Origin: Lachnospiraceae bacterium
GTDB lineage: Bacteria; Bacillota; Clostridia; Lachnospirales; Lachnospiraceae
NCBI GenBank assembly: GCA_024403355.1
Contig: JAKSRW010000028.1
Coordinates: forward strand, 1-40,875
Direction: 5' to 3'
DNA length: 40,875 bases
In this document: piece after piece, positions 7,645 to 15,445 of the stretch
Layout of the letters: every line of letters starts with the position of its first letter
Position numbering within the stretch: position 1 is the stretch's first letter
Translations under genes and position numbers: made by a program
The notes under the pieces: generated by a model
The model's database searches: none
The model's input: only the letters and a program-made list of their open reading frames with translations
Told to the model about the DNA's origin: nothing

Positions 7645-10017
7645 ATGCGTTTTTGTTATTCGTGTATGAATATGATTAAGGATAATGAAAAGTTTTGCCA
7701 TAGCTGCGGTAAACCTGCAAATGTTGAGGTTCCGCTGGAACACGTGGCTCCGGGAAGTCTTCTGAATAAGAGGTACACGGTGGGCATGGCTCTGGGTCAG
7801 GGCGGATTCGGCATTACATATATCGGTTATGATAATCTTCTGCAGCGCAAAGTGGCAATAAAGGAATATTTTCCTACGGGCTACGCGACACGAAATAATA
7901 CCGACCAGAGCGTTCTGCATGGAATAAGCGGCAGCAGCGGTGATGCGATATTCCTAAAGGGTAAGGAGAATTTTCTTACCGAGGCGAGAAATCTGGCGAA
8001 GTTTTCGGAGGAGCCGGGTATTGTTTCTGTAGTTGATTTTTTTGAGGAAAGCAATACTGCATATATCATAATGGAGTATCTGGATAGTGTGTCAATGAAG
8101 CAGTACCTTGATGAAAAAGGAAAGCTGTCGGTCGAGGAAACACTTGTTCTTCTTCAGCCTGTAATGTCAGGGTTAAGTACGATTCATGCACAGGGGATGA
8201 TTCACAGAGATATCAGTCTTGATAATATCCTTATAACAAATACCGCTGTAAAACTGATTGATTTTGGTGCGGCACGCGATGTTTCGGGTCAGGACCAGAA
8301 GAGTCTTTCTATAATACTTAAACCGGGATATGCGCCTGAGGAACAGTACAGAAGCAAGGGCAATCAGGGCCCCTGGACGGATGTTTATGCACTTTCGGCA
8401 ACGATTTACAGATGTATTACCGGGGTTACCCCTGATGAAGCGCCGCAGCGTATGTTTCAGGATGAGCTTAAGCGTCCTTCGGAGCTTGGTGTAAATATTA
8501 GCCGCGAAAGTGAAGAGGCGCTTATGAAGGGTCTTGCCGTGAAGGCCGGTGACCGTTATCAAAACGTCGGGGAGCTGATGAACGGGCTCTTTTCCGGAAT
8601 CAATAATAATAGTGTATTCGAGCATCCTGTTTCGCCTGCGATGGCAGGAATTAACAGGGGAAATACTTCTAATATAGTGTCAGAGGTGCGTAATACTCTC
8701 AATAGGAGTCAGGCACAGGAAAATCAGACCGTCGGAATTTTCAAAAATTCAGGCGCACAGCCGGTACAGCAGGTATCACAGGGAGTGACTGCACAGCCTG
8801 TACAGCAGGTATCACAGGGAGTGTCCGCGCAGCCTGTACAGCAGGTATCACAGGGAGTGACCGCACAGCCGGTACAGCAGGTATCACAGGGAGTAAGCGT
8901 GCAGCCGGCTCAGTCTGTATCGCAGAGGGTTGCATCACAGCAATTGGAAAGCACTGTAATGATTCCTAATCAGCAGATGCCGGGTCCGGGAACACAGACG
9001 CAGCAGGACACAGCAATGTATAGTATGCAGCAGGTGCCGGTACCGGTTACTGTTCAACAGCCGCCTAAAAAGAAGAAATCTCCCGTAGGGAAAATCATTG
9101 TGATAATAGTATCTGTTCTGGCATTTTTAGTTGTTGTAATGATAATGATGATGTCCTGCAGCTCGCAAAAGCCGTCAACTAATAAGCCGGCCGCGGGCAA
9201 GCCAAACACTGCAGCGACAGTAACAAAGGCGGCTGAAAAGCAGCCTTCATCAAATCAGACGCCTACTAAAGCGCCTACAAAGACACCTACAAAAACACCC
9301 ACTAAGGCGCCTACACAAGCGCCTACACAAGCGCCTACAAAGGCACCTACGACAGCACCTACAGAGGCAGCTGTATCGGTAAATAAGTATTTTGGCAATG
9401 ATCCTGAAGTAGGAGATACTATCACATTTGGTCTTTATGAACAGGATAATAACAGCGATAACGGTGCGGAGCCTATAGAATGGCTTGTAATCCGCAAGCA
9501 GGGCGAGTACCTTCTCTTACTGAGCAAAAAAGGTCTGGATGCAAAGCCCTTCAGTTATTTTAAGAAGGATGTAAGCTGGGAAAACAGTGATCTTCGAAGC
9601 TGGCTCAATACTGATTTTTACTATACTGCCTTTAACGATGAGGAAAAAGAACATGTGGGTCTTGCGGTAGTGGAGAATCCTGCAAATCCTGATTATTCCG
9701 TCGGAGGGGGAGATGATACATGGGACTATGTATTTTTACTGAGTGTTCAGGAGGCTACAAAATATTTCAACAGTAATCCTGAAGCGGAGGATCCCGCCAG
9801 AGTAATAAAGGCCACTGAATATGCCAGGGCAAACGGTGCCTATGTCAGTGATACCCCGGGCTATTTCGGAAACACCTGGTGGTGGTTACGTACATCGGGA
9901 GAGGCACTTGATCAGGTGGCGGGAGTCCGTGCCAGCGGAATCATCCGTTCTCACGGCTTCGATGCAGATAATACGGAAGGTGCCATATGTCCCGCAATCT
10001 GGGTTCTGAATTACTAA
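7645..10017 (+). CDS. Membrane Ser/Thr protein kinase with N-terminal zinc ribbon and C-terminal DUF6273-like domain
   Basis: A 790-residue Hanks-type kinase. Cys4, Cys7, Cys18 and Cys21 form a short zinc ribbon. The kinase domain (about 44-318) has the glycine loop GQGGFGITY, VAIKEYFP with the ATP lysine, HRDISLDN with catalytic Asp189 and DFG at Asp206. HRDISLDN differs from the common HRD(L/I)xPDN, but the catalytic Asp and Asn remain. A Gln-rich linker holds five 12-residue repeats (AQPVQQVSQGVT type, residues 371-430); then comes one membrane helix (about 484-507), a Thr/Pro-rich stalk of KAPT/QAPT repeats, and an external DUF6273-like domain ending WWWLRTSG...CPAIWVLNY. Predicted topology: kinase inside, sensor outside. 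Ribosome site GAGAGGTGA before ATG 7645. No phosphatase gene is adjacent. The gene is bracketed by direct repeats. Confidence 0.9.
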   Translation: MRFCYSCMNMIKDNEKFCHSCGKPANVEVPLEHVAPGSLLNKRYTVGMALGQGGFGITYIGYDNLLQRKVAIKEYFPTGYATRNNTDQSVLHGISGSSGDAIFLKGKENFLTEARNLAKFSEEPGIVSVVDFFEESNTAYIIMEYLDSVSMKQYLDEKGKLSVEETLVLLQPVMSGLSTIHAQGMIHRDISLDNILITNTAVKLIDFGAARDVSGQDQKSLSIILKPGYAPEEQYRSKGNQGPWTDVYALSATIYRCITGVTPDEAPQRMFQDELKRPSELGVNISRESEEALMKGLAVKAGDRYQNVGELMNGLFSGINNNSVFEHPVSPAMAGINRGNTSNIVSEVRNTLNRSQAQENQTVGIFKNSGAQPVQQVSQGVTAQPVQQVSQGVSAQPVQQVSQGVTAQPVQQVSQGVSVQPAQSVSQRVASQQLESTVMIPNQQMPGPGTQTQQDTAMYSMQQVPVPVTVQQPPKKKKSPVGKIIVIIVSVLAFLVVVMIMMMSCSSQKPSTNKPAAGKPNTAATVTKAAEKQPSSNQTPTKAPTKTPTKTPTKAPTQAPTQAPTKAPTTAPTEAAVSVNKYFGNDPEVGDTITFGLYEQDNNSDNGAEPIEWLVIRKQGEYLLLLSKKGLDAKPFSYFKKDVSWENSDLRSWLNTDFYYTAFNDEEKEHVGLAVVENPANPDYSVGGGDDTWDYVFLLSVQEATKYFNSNPEAEDPARVIKATEYARANGAYVSDTPGYFGNTWWWLRTSGEALDQVAGVRASGIIRSHGFDADNTEGAICPAIWVLNY
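8755..8934 (+). repeat. 36-bp tandem repeat inside the kinase gene
   Basis: Five consecutive 36-bp units code for AQPVQQVSQGV(T/S), the last diverged to VQPAQSVSQRVA. Units 1-4 are almost identical in DNA. They form the cytoplasmic linker between the kinase domain and the membrane helix. Confidence 0.9.
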
Positions 10018-10022
10018 TTTGC

Positions 10023-10060
10023 TGATGGTCTCTTGGGGACGGGGGCGATAGCTCAAAAAC
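10023..10060 (+). repeat. Intergenic repeat, copy C
   Basis: Third copy of the TGATGGTCTCTTGGGGACGG repeat, 5 bases after the kinase stop codon, with GGGGGCGATAGCTCAAAAAC at its end, where the tandem array starts. Confidence 0.85.
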
Positions 10061-10141
10061 GAACTCGATAGCTCAAAAAACGAACTCGATGGCTCAAAAA
10101 CGAACGCGATAGCTCAAAAACTAAGTCAACAGCTCAAAAAA
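10046..10141 (+). repeat. Degenerate tandem array of a 20-21-bp unit
   Basis: Five units of CGATAGCTCAAAAACGAACT type start at 10046, 10066, 10087, 10107 and 10127, the last truncated and diverged. The unit is an amplification of the end of the copy C repeat. No spacers, so not a CRISPR array. Confidence 0.85.
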
Positions 10142-10170
10142 ATGGGGTGCTCGGATTAACCGAACACCTC
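10136..10170 (-). terminator. Intrinsic terminator of metH, overlapping its stop codon
   Basis: On the minus strand the 11-base arms 10170-10160 and 10154-10144 pair (one A-C mismatch, one G-U) around a TTAAT loop that contains the metH TAA, followed by a run of seven T (from the A run at 10136-10142). The 5' arm is therefore coding sequence for the last residues of MetH. Confidence 0.8.
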
Positions 10171-12657
10171 ATTTGCGTATCTTACTGTAGCCATTGCTTC
10201 TGCCGAATATGCGTCTGCGCCGATTTTGTCAGCGTATTCTTTTGTGAGAACCGCGCCGCCTACAACTATCTTACAGAACGGAGCCTTCTCGTGAAGCTGT
10301 TTGATTGTCTCTTCCATGCTGACAACGGTAGTGGTCATAAGGGCACTGAGACCGACAAGCTTTATGTTATGCTTTAGAACAGTTTCTACAACCTGCTCGG
10401 GAGGAACATCCTTTCCGAGGTCAATTACGGTGAAATCATAGTTTTCAAGAAGAACCTTGACGATATTTTTGCCGATGTCATGTACATCACCCTTTACGGT
10501 TGCCACTACAACAGTACCCTTTGACTTTCCCTGTTTTCCGGTCTCGGCGTAATATTTTTTGATTTCGTCAAAGGCGGCCTTTGCCGAATCGGCACTCATC
10601 AGCAGCTGGGGCAGGAAAAGCTTTTTCTGTTCGAAGGCTTTGCCGACCTTATCAAGTGCGGGAATGAGATTGCCGTCGATAATATTGACAGGGTCGCTTG
10701 TCTTAAGAAGCTTTTTACATTCCTCGGCAGCCTTTTCCTGAAGGCCTCTCACTACTGCATTAAAGAGCGGTGATTCATTGGCCTGATTAGTACTTTCTAC
10801 AGCAGTAGTCCCAGCGTTTGTGCCACCTGCAGCAGCTACCTCACTGCTTACGATACCGTTTTTAACCACACTGTAGGCATCGGTTCTGCCATTGTATTTG
10901 TTAATATAATTTAAGCACTGACGGTCATAGCCCTTGAGAGTGAGATAGCAGTCATAGGCCGCCATAAGTCGCTCATCAAGCGGATTGATAATTCCGGCGC
11001 TGAGACCGTTATCCATAGCCAGAGTGAAAAAGGTGCTGGTAATAAGGCTTCTTAACGGAAGGCCGAAGCTGACATTCGAAACACCGAGAACAGTGTTAAC
11101 TCCGAAGCTGCTGCGTATCAGGCGCATCGCGTCAAGTGTAATTTTTGCATTGTTAATATCCGTACTTACCGTCATTGTAAGTGAGTCGAAAAGCAGATCC
11201 TTTTTGTCGATTCCGTATTCTGCGGCACGTTCGATAATCTTTTTCGCAATGGCCACACGTTCTTCAACCGTTTCGGGAATTCCGCGTTCGTCGAGAGTTA
11301 AGCAAACTACCGCGGCACCGTATTTCTTTGCAAGCGGAAGAACCGCTTCCATGCTTTCTTCTTTTCCGTTCACACTGTTGAGAAGAGGCTTGCCGTTGTA
11401 GATTCGCAGGGCTCTTTCCATTGTTTTAATGTCTGAAGTATCAATCTGGAGCGGAAGCGCACTGACACCCGTGATTTCCTTTATTGCAAGCTCCATCATT
11501 TCGCATTCATCGATTTCGGGAAGACCGACATTTACATCGAGAATATCTACACCCGCATCCTCCTCTGCAATCGCTTCGTTGATGATGTAGGAAATATTTT
11601 TATCACGAAGGGCCTGCTTGAGAGCCTTCTTTCCTGTAGGGTTGATTCGCTCACCGATGAGAAGGGGCTTGTCGCCGAAATAAACTGCATGGGTATATGA
11701 TGAAATCACGGTAAGATTTTTCTTCTCGGGAGCGGTAACGGGGATAATGCCCGCAGCATCGCAGGTAAAGTGCTCTTTGCAATATTTAACCTCTGCACGG
11801 ATATAGTCGGGAGAGGTTCCGCAGCAGCCGCCGACAATGCAGCAGCCACCCTTTACGAGCTCGATAATATCCTCGGCAAACTCATCCGGAAGAACGTCGA
11901 AAGTAGTTTTACCGTTAATAACCTTGGGAAGTCCAGCATTTGGCTGAACAAAAACAGGAGTTTCGCAAACAGAAGTAAGCTTGGGAAGGAAACGGAGAAA
12001 CTGCTTGGGGCCGAAGCCGCAGTTCATACCGATAGCATCCACACCCAGACCCTCACACATTGCCGTTACGGAAGCTATGTCACCTCCTGTAAGCAGACGG
12101 CCGTTTTCATCGGGAGCAATCGATACAAAAATGGGAAGATCACAGTTTTCCTTCGCTGCCAGTATGGCAGCCTTCAGTTCATAATTGTCCGTAAAGGTCT
12201 CACAGAGAATCAGGTCTGCACCTGCGGCGGCACCCGCTTTAATCTGTTCTGCGAAGGCTTCAACGGCATCATCAAAGGAAAGCGGGCCTATGGGCTGCAA
12301 AAGCTTTCCGAGAGGGCCGACATCAAGTGTGATAAAGTGTTTTCCTCTGTTTTCTTCGTGAGAAGCCTCGAATTCTTCAATTGATTTTCTTACGATAGCA
12401 ACGGCGGCTGAGGAAATCTCTTCAACCGAATAACCTGTACCCTCAAGCTTATATTTGTTGCAGCCAAAGGTGTTTGTTGTGATAAGGTTTGAGCCTGCAT
12501 CAAGATATGAGCTGTGAATGGAATGTAAAACCTCGGGGTGAAGAATATTCCAGGTTTCGGGATTATCACCGCCCTGAAGACCGTTTTTCTGAAGCTGGGT
12601 GCCCATTGCACCATCCAGGAAAAGAAGCTCTTTTCCGAGTATTTCTCGAATGTTCAT
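10156..12657 (-). CDS. metH: Cobalamin-dependent methionine synthase lacking the reactivation domain
   Basis: Transfers the methyl group of 5-methyltetrahydrofolate through cobalamin to homocysteine. The 833-residue protein holds, in order, the zinc homocysteine domain (LDGAMGTQLQ; zinc Cys in MNCGFGP and GGCCGT), the pterin-binding TIM barrel (LLIGERINPTGKK...DILDVNVG), the helical cap and the B12-binding Rossmann domain with DVHDIGKNI, whose His ligates cobalt. The C-terminal activation domain of E. coli MetH is absent and is encoded by the next gene upstream. A TTG at 12669 also opens the frame; I prefer ATG 12657 because the residues after it match the family N-terminus, although the GGAAGGA site is somewhat distant (about 13 bases). 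Last gene of the metF operon. Confidence 0.95.
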   Translation of the reverse strand: MNIREILGKELLFLDGAMGTQLQKNGLQGGDNPETWNILHPEVLHSIHSSYLDAGSNLITTNTFGCNKYKLEGTGYSVEEISSAAVAIVRKSIEEFEASHEENRGKHFITLDVGPLGKLLQPIGPLSFDDAVEAFAEQIKAGAAAGADLILCETFTDNYELKAAILAAKENCDLPIFVSIAPDENGRLLTGGDIASVTAMCEGLGVDAIGMNCGFGPKQFLRFLPKLTSVCETPVFVQPNAGLPKVINGKTTFDVLPDEFAEDIIELVKGGCCIVGGCCGTSPDYIRAEVKYCKEHFTCDAAGIIPVTAPEKKNLTVISSYTHAVYFGDKPLLIGERINPTGKKALKQALRDKNISYIINEAIAEEDAGVDILDVNVGLPEIDECEMMELAIKEITGVSALPLQIDTSDIKTMERALRIYNGKPLLNSVNGKEESMEAVLPLAKKYGAAVVCLTLDERGIPETVEERVAIAKKIIERAAEYGIDKKDLLFDSLTMTVSTDINNAKITLDAMRLIRSSFGVNTVLGVSNVSFGLPLRSLITSTFFTLAMDNGLSAGIINPLDERLMAAYDCYLTLKGYDRQCLNYINKYNGRTDAYSVVKNGIVSSEVAAAGGTNAGTTAVESTNQANESPLFNAVVRGLQEKAAEECKKLLKTSDPVNIIDGNLIPALDKVGKAFEQKKLFLPQLLMSADSAKAAFDEIKKYYAETGKQGKSKGTVVVATVKGDVHDIGKNIVKVLLENYDFTVIDLGKDVPPEQVVETVLKHNIKLVGLSALMTTTVVSMEETIKQLHEKAPFCKIVVGGAVLTKEYADKIGADAYSAEAMATVRYANEVFG

Positions 12658-12678
12658 TATATTTACCAAATCCTTCCG

Positions 12679-12698
12679 GTGCAGAAAATTTGCTGCAC
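12679..12698 (-). promoter_or_regulatory. Small hairpin in front of the metH ribosome site
   Basis: GTGCAG and CTGCAC (12698-12693 and 12684-12679 on the minus strand) form a perfect 6-bp stem with an 8-base loop, just before the CCGGAAGGA ribosome site. No T-tract. Confidence 0.45.
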
Positions 12699-12706
12699 AG
12701 TATAAT

Positions 12707-13399
12707 TTATAGCTGTCTGAATTCGCAGTTTACATTGGGGCAGGCCGCACATTTTGAGGCTGCACATTTATCTGCGGAATCACTGATGCCGATAACGGCT
12801 GTAATGCTTTTTGAAGGGCTCATCAGAAAGGCATCGTTAAGGCTCAGACCGAGTCTTTTTTCAAGACTAAGCAGTCTGAAGAAGTCTGTCTGATGGCTTA
12901 GGGCAAAGTCTCCGTAGCCGGGACTGAAACGTGGCTTTAAATAGGGATAGGTCTCTTTTATTTCATCGGTGACCATATCCGCATAGGCTTCAATGAGCGC
13001 TGCACCCGCTGCCTGAACCACTGCAAGCTTTGTCATGGAGCTTTCAGCATAGCGCCTGATAAGCGAGTCGGCACCGGGACCTATGCTTGCGGAAAAAAGA
13101 AGCGCTTCGCGGCAGCCCAAAAGGTGGTGACTTAATGCGGTACTGTCAACGGTGAGTGCTTCTTCGGGACTTTCGGGAGCCCGGAAACAGCAGGTATTTC
13201 CTTTGATTTCAAGGATAAATGACCTGTATACGCTGTGGGCTGTGCTGACTGAGCTCAGTCTGTTTAATATTTCCTCGATTATCGGATCAAGTCCTGATGA
13301 GGGGCCGATATCGGGACCCAGACTGTAGCCCAGATACCTGTATATTTCAGCCTTGTTGTCACAAAGCTTTTTGCATAGCAGCTTTATTTTTGCGTCCAT
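12707..13399 (-). CDS. MetH reactivation-domain protein (separate subunit)
   Basis: A 230-residue protein corresponding to the vitamin-B12-dependent methionine synthase activation domain, which binds SAM and re-methylates oxidised cob(II)alamin. Recognisable features are YLGYSLGPDIG near the N-terminus, LGCREALLFSASIGPGAD, the RFSPGYGDFALSHQTDFF segment that corresponds to the SAM-binding RxxPGY motif, and LMSPSKSITAVIGIS. A Cys-rich tail (CAASKCAACPNVNC, four Cys) might bind a metal or an iron-sulfur cluster, and it is not part of the E. coli domain. It lies between metF and metH in the same orientation, which explains the missing domain of MetH. It is unclear what supplies electrons. Confidence 0.88.
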   Translation of the reverse strand: MDAKIKLLCKKLCDNKAEIYRYLGYSLGPDIGPSSGLDPIIEEILNRLSSVSTAHSVYRSFILEIKGNTCCFRAPESPEEALTVDSTALSHHLLGCREALLFSASIGPGADSLIRRYAESSMTKLAVVQAAGAALIEAYADMVTDEIKETYPYLKPRFSPGYGDFALSHQTDFFRLLSLEKRLGLSLNDAFLMSPSKSITAVIGISDSADKCAASKCAACPNVNCEFRQL

Positions 13400-13420
13400 A
13401 TGCCGGAGTTCCTTTTATTT

Positions 13421-13453
13421 TTTAAAAGCCGAACACATCTGCTGTATTCGGCT
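13421..13453 (-). terminator. Possible attenuator or weak terminator between metF and the activation gene
   Basis: On the minus strand AGCCGAATACA and TGTGTTCGGCT pair over 11 bp (one G-U) with a 5-base loop, followed by TTTT and then AAAAAA. The short T-tract suggests partial termination or an RNA-stability element that adjusts metF relative to metH. Confidence 0.5.
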
Positions 13454-13486
13454 GTCTGAATTTTGCTGATTACAAATAGAAGCTGA

Positions 13487-14362
13487 TTAGTTTGCCCTGG
13501 GTGCGATGTAGGAAAGATTCTTGAAAATCTCGCCCGCAACCTCGGGATGGTTCATGGTGTAGATGTGAACACAATTTACACCGTTTGCGAAAAGGTCAAT
13601 AATCTGCTCTGTTGCATATGCGATTCCGGCCTGCTTCATGGCAAGAGGATCGTCTCCGAAGCGGTCAACAATCATTTTGAAGCGGGGAGGTACGAGGTTG
13701 CCTGAAAGTGAAATGATACGGGCAATCTGAGCCTTGTTGGTAACGGGCATAATTCCCGCATCAATCGGAACATCAATACCCTTTTTCATAAGCTTGTACA
13801 TATAGTTGTAGAGAATATTGTTGTCAAAAAACATCTGGGTGATCAGGAAATCACAGCCTGCTTCAACCTTGAGCTTTGTATATTCAAGGTCCTCTTCAAC
13901 AGACTTTGACTCGGGATGTCCCTCCGGATAGCAGGCACCTGCTATACAGAAGTTACCCATTGACTTAATCTCGGCCATGAGGTCGCAGGAGTGCTTGAAG
14001 TCCTTTGAGGGCTCAAAACCGCTGTCTGCGGGAATATCACCGCGAAGAGCGAGAATATTTTCGATGCCGTTGGCCTTGTAGGTGCTTACCATATTATCAA
14101 CGGTAGCCTTGTCTGATGACACACAGGTAAGATGGCCGAGCGCCGGAATCTTATGCTTTGTCTGAATCTCGCTGAGGAGGTCTGTGGTGTACTTGCTGGT
14201 TCCGCCGGTCGCACCGTAGGTTACGCTCATGTAATCGGGCTTGAGAGCGGCCATCTCTGCTACAACAGTCTTCGCAGCCTCGAGATTTTCCCATTTTTTC
14301 GGGGGAAAGAGCTCACAGCTGAGGTGGGGCTTGTTATCCTTTAACAAATCTATAATCTTCAT
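13487..14362 (-). CDS. metF: 5,10-methylenetetrahydrofolate reductase
   Basis: FAD enzyme that reduces methylene-THF to 5-methyl-THF, the methyl donor for MetH encoded downstream. The 291-residue TIM-barrel protein has SCELFPPK near the N-terminus with the catalytic Glu, MSVTYGATGGTS, the substrate/FAD loops LTCVSS and ALRGDIP, CIAGACYPEGHPES, and FLITQMFFDN with the conserved Gln and Phe. The size is the usual one. First gene of a three-gene minus-strand methionine operon. I see no B12 or SAM riboswitch upstream. Confidence 0.96.
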   Translation of the reverse strand: MKIIDLLKDNKPHLSCELFPPKKWENLEAAKTVVAEMAALKPDYMSVTYGATGGTSKYTTDLLSEIQTKHKIPALGHLTCVSSDKATVDNMVSTYKANGIENILALRGDIPADSGFEPSKDFKHSCDLMAEIKSMGNFCIAGACYPEGHPESKSVEEDLEYTKLKVEAGCDFLITQMFFDNNILYNYMYKLMKKGIDVPIDAGIMPVTNKAQIARIISLSGNLVPPRFKMIVDRFGDDPLAMKQAGIAYATEQIIDLFANGVNCVHIYTMNHPEVAGEIFKNLSYIAPRAN

Positions 14363-14553
14363 GATTGCGCGATTATCCTTTCTTTTGATGCCGTAAAATA
14401 ATTATTCGTGCATTCTGCCTTTTACTTGCACTGGATTATCAAATATAGTATAATATAGTTTGTTAAAATGCAACTAAAATTCAATGCTGGATTATACATG
14501 TTTTCTATCATATGTTATAGTTTGTCATTGGATTTGATATAAAAAGGATATAT
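14363..14553. promoter_or_regulatory. Divergent intergenic region between metF and the vanZ-like gene
   Basis: This AT-rich stretch must hold both promoters. For metF (minus strand) a possible pair is TTGCAT, 17 bases and TACTAT, around 14447-14475. For the plus strand there is an extended -10-like TGTTATAGT at 14513-14521 without a clear -35. Neither is a strong match, and no B12-box, S-box or other riboswitch core was recognised. Confidence 0.35.
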
Positions 14554-15018
14554 ATGGGCAGCAGGTCAAAAAAAAGAAAATATAAATATACGGTTATTTT
14601 TGCTGTTTATCTCGCTTTTCTTCTGTATTTCCTGTTTTTCAGTGATGTTTTCGGCAGAACTGAGGTACATACCGATTACAGATATAATCTGATGCCGTTC
14701 GCCGAAATAAAACGCTTCTGGTTTTCGGGAACAACATCAATGTTTATTTTAAATATTATCGGAAATCTGGCAATTTTTATGCCGTTCGGATACCTTGTTC
14801 CGCGTGTATTCAGGGAAAATTCCTGGCATATACCGGGTTTTATTCTTACCTCGTTTCATGCGATGCTGTTCAGCCTTGTGGTTGAGCTTCTGCAGCTGTT
14901 GACGAAGGTCGGAGTATTTGATGTTGACGATATTATTTTAAATCTGGCGGGCGCGATGCTGGGTTATATTGTGCACAGCATTATAAAGGGAATTGCCAAA
15001 AAGATTGCGGGTAAATAG
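14554..15018 (+). CDS. VanZ-like membrane protein
   Basis: A 154-residue membrane protein with an N-terminal basic stretch (RSKKRKYK) and four hydrophobic segments. Family marks are NLMPF, NIIGNLAIFMPFGYLVP and the C-terminal DVDDIILNLAGAMLGY. VanZ family members are common in Gram-positive genomes; the founder gives low-level teicoplanin resistance, but most have no known function, so resistance should not be assumed. AAGGATAT gives the ribosome site before ATG 14554. It is followed after 18 bases by another small membrane protein gene, likely in the same transcript. Confidence 0.85.
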   Translation: MGSRSKKRKYKYTVIFAVYLAFLLYFLFFSDVFGRTEVHTDYRYNLMPFAEIKRFWFSGTTSMFILNIIGNLAIFMPFGYLVPRVFRENSWHIPGFILTSFHAMLFSLVVELLQLLTKVGVFDVDDIILNLAGAMLGYIVHSIIKGIAKKIAGK

Positions 15019-15036
15019 AAAGGTTTGGTTAGTAAA

Positions 15037-15348
15037 GTGAAGGACGAAAAATTACAATTCAGGGACACAAGTGCCCCCTCTAAGGCTATGGCGGCGTTGA
15101 TTACCGGCGGCGTGAGTCTTCTGATGATCATTATTTTCATAGTGTACAGAGGCATTAAGGAGGAGACACCTAAGCTTTTCGCAATTATGGCGACAGGCGC
15201 GCTGGTGGTTACACTTATCGGTTTTATAGTGTCGTTAAAGTGCCTAAGACAGCATCTTGCAAGCTACAAAATACCCTATGCGGCAGTAATAGTGAACGGT
15301 TTTGCATTTCTTGTCTATATGATTACATATCTGATGGGCATGCTGTAG
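15037..15348 (+). CDS. Small three-helix membrane protein (DUF6142-like)
   Basis: A 103-residue protein with a short charged N-terminus and three predicted membrane helices (about residues 21-41, 50-69, 80-101). It resembles the small DUF6142 proteins of Lachnospiraceae; the match is from memory and moderate. I chose GTG at 15037 over TTG at 15025 because the AAAGG ribosome site at 15019-15023 is directly against the TTG but 13 bases from the GTG. No catalytic residues are apparent. Probably co-transcribed with the vanZ-like gene. Confidence 0.65.
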   Translation: MKDEKLQFRDTSAPSKAMAALITGGVSLLMIIIFIVYRGIKEETPKLFAIMATGALVVTLIGFIVSLKCLRQHLASYKIPYAAVIVNGFAFLVYMITYLMGML

Positions 15349-15405
15349 GAATGAATGGTTACAATAATGTTACAAAACAATCACTGTAATTTCACAAAGA
15401 GGAAC

Positions 15406-15411
15406 TATAAT
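15406..15411 (+). promoter_or_regulatory. Possible -10 box for the autolysin gene
   Basis: A perfect TATAAT lies 35 bases before the start codon at 15446, in an AT-rich gap with no hairpin. A matching -35 is not clear, so this is tentative. Confidence 0.35.
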
Positions 15412-15445
15412 TGTTCTCAACAAATTTACATTTGGGGGAAGCAGA

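Noticed and set aside
10046..10141. Tandem 20-21-bp units considered as a CRISPR array
   Set aside because: Units are contiguous with no unique spacers and drift in sequence; no cas genes are present.
11770..12384. Plus-strand frame of 204 residues inside metH
   Set aside because: Antisense shadow of the conserved MetH N-terminal domains.
14363..14553. B12 or SAM riboswitch before the metF-metH operon
   Set aside because: No B12 box, no S-box core and no large terminator structure could be recognised in the 190-base region.
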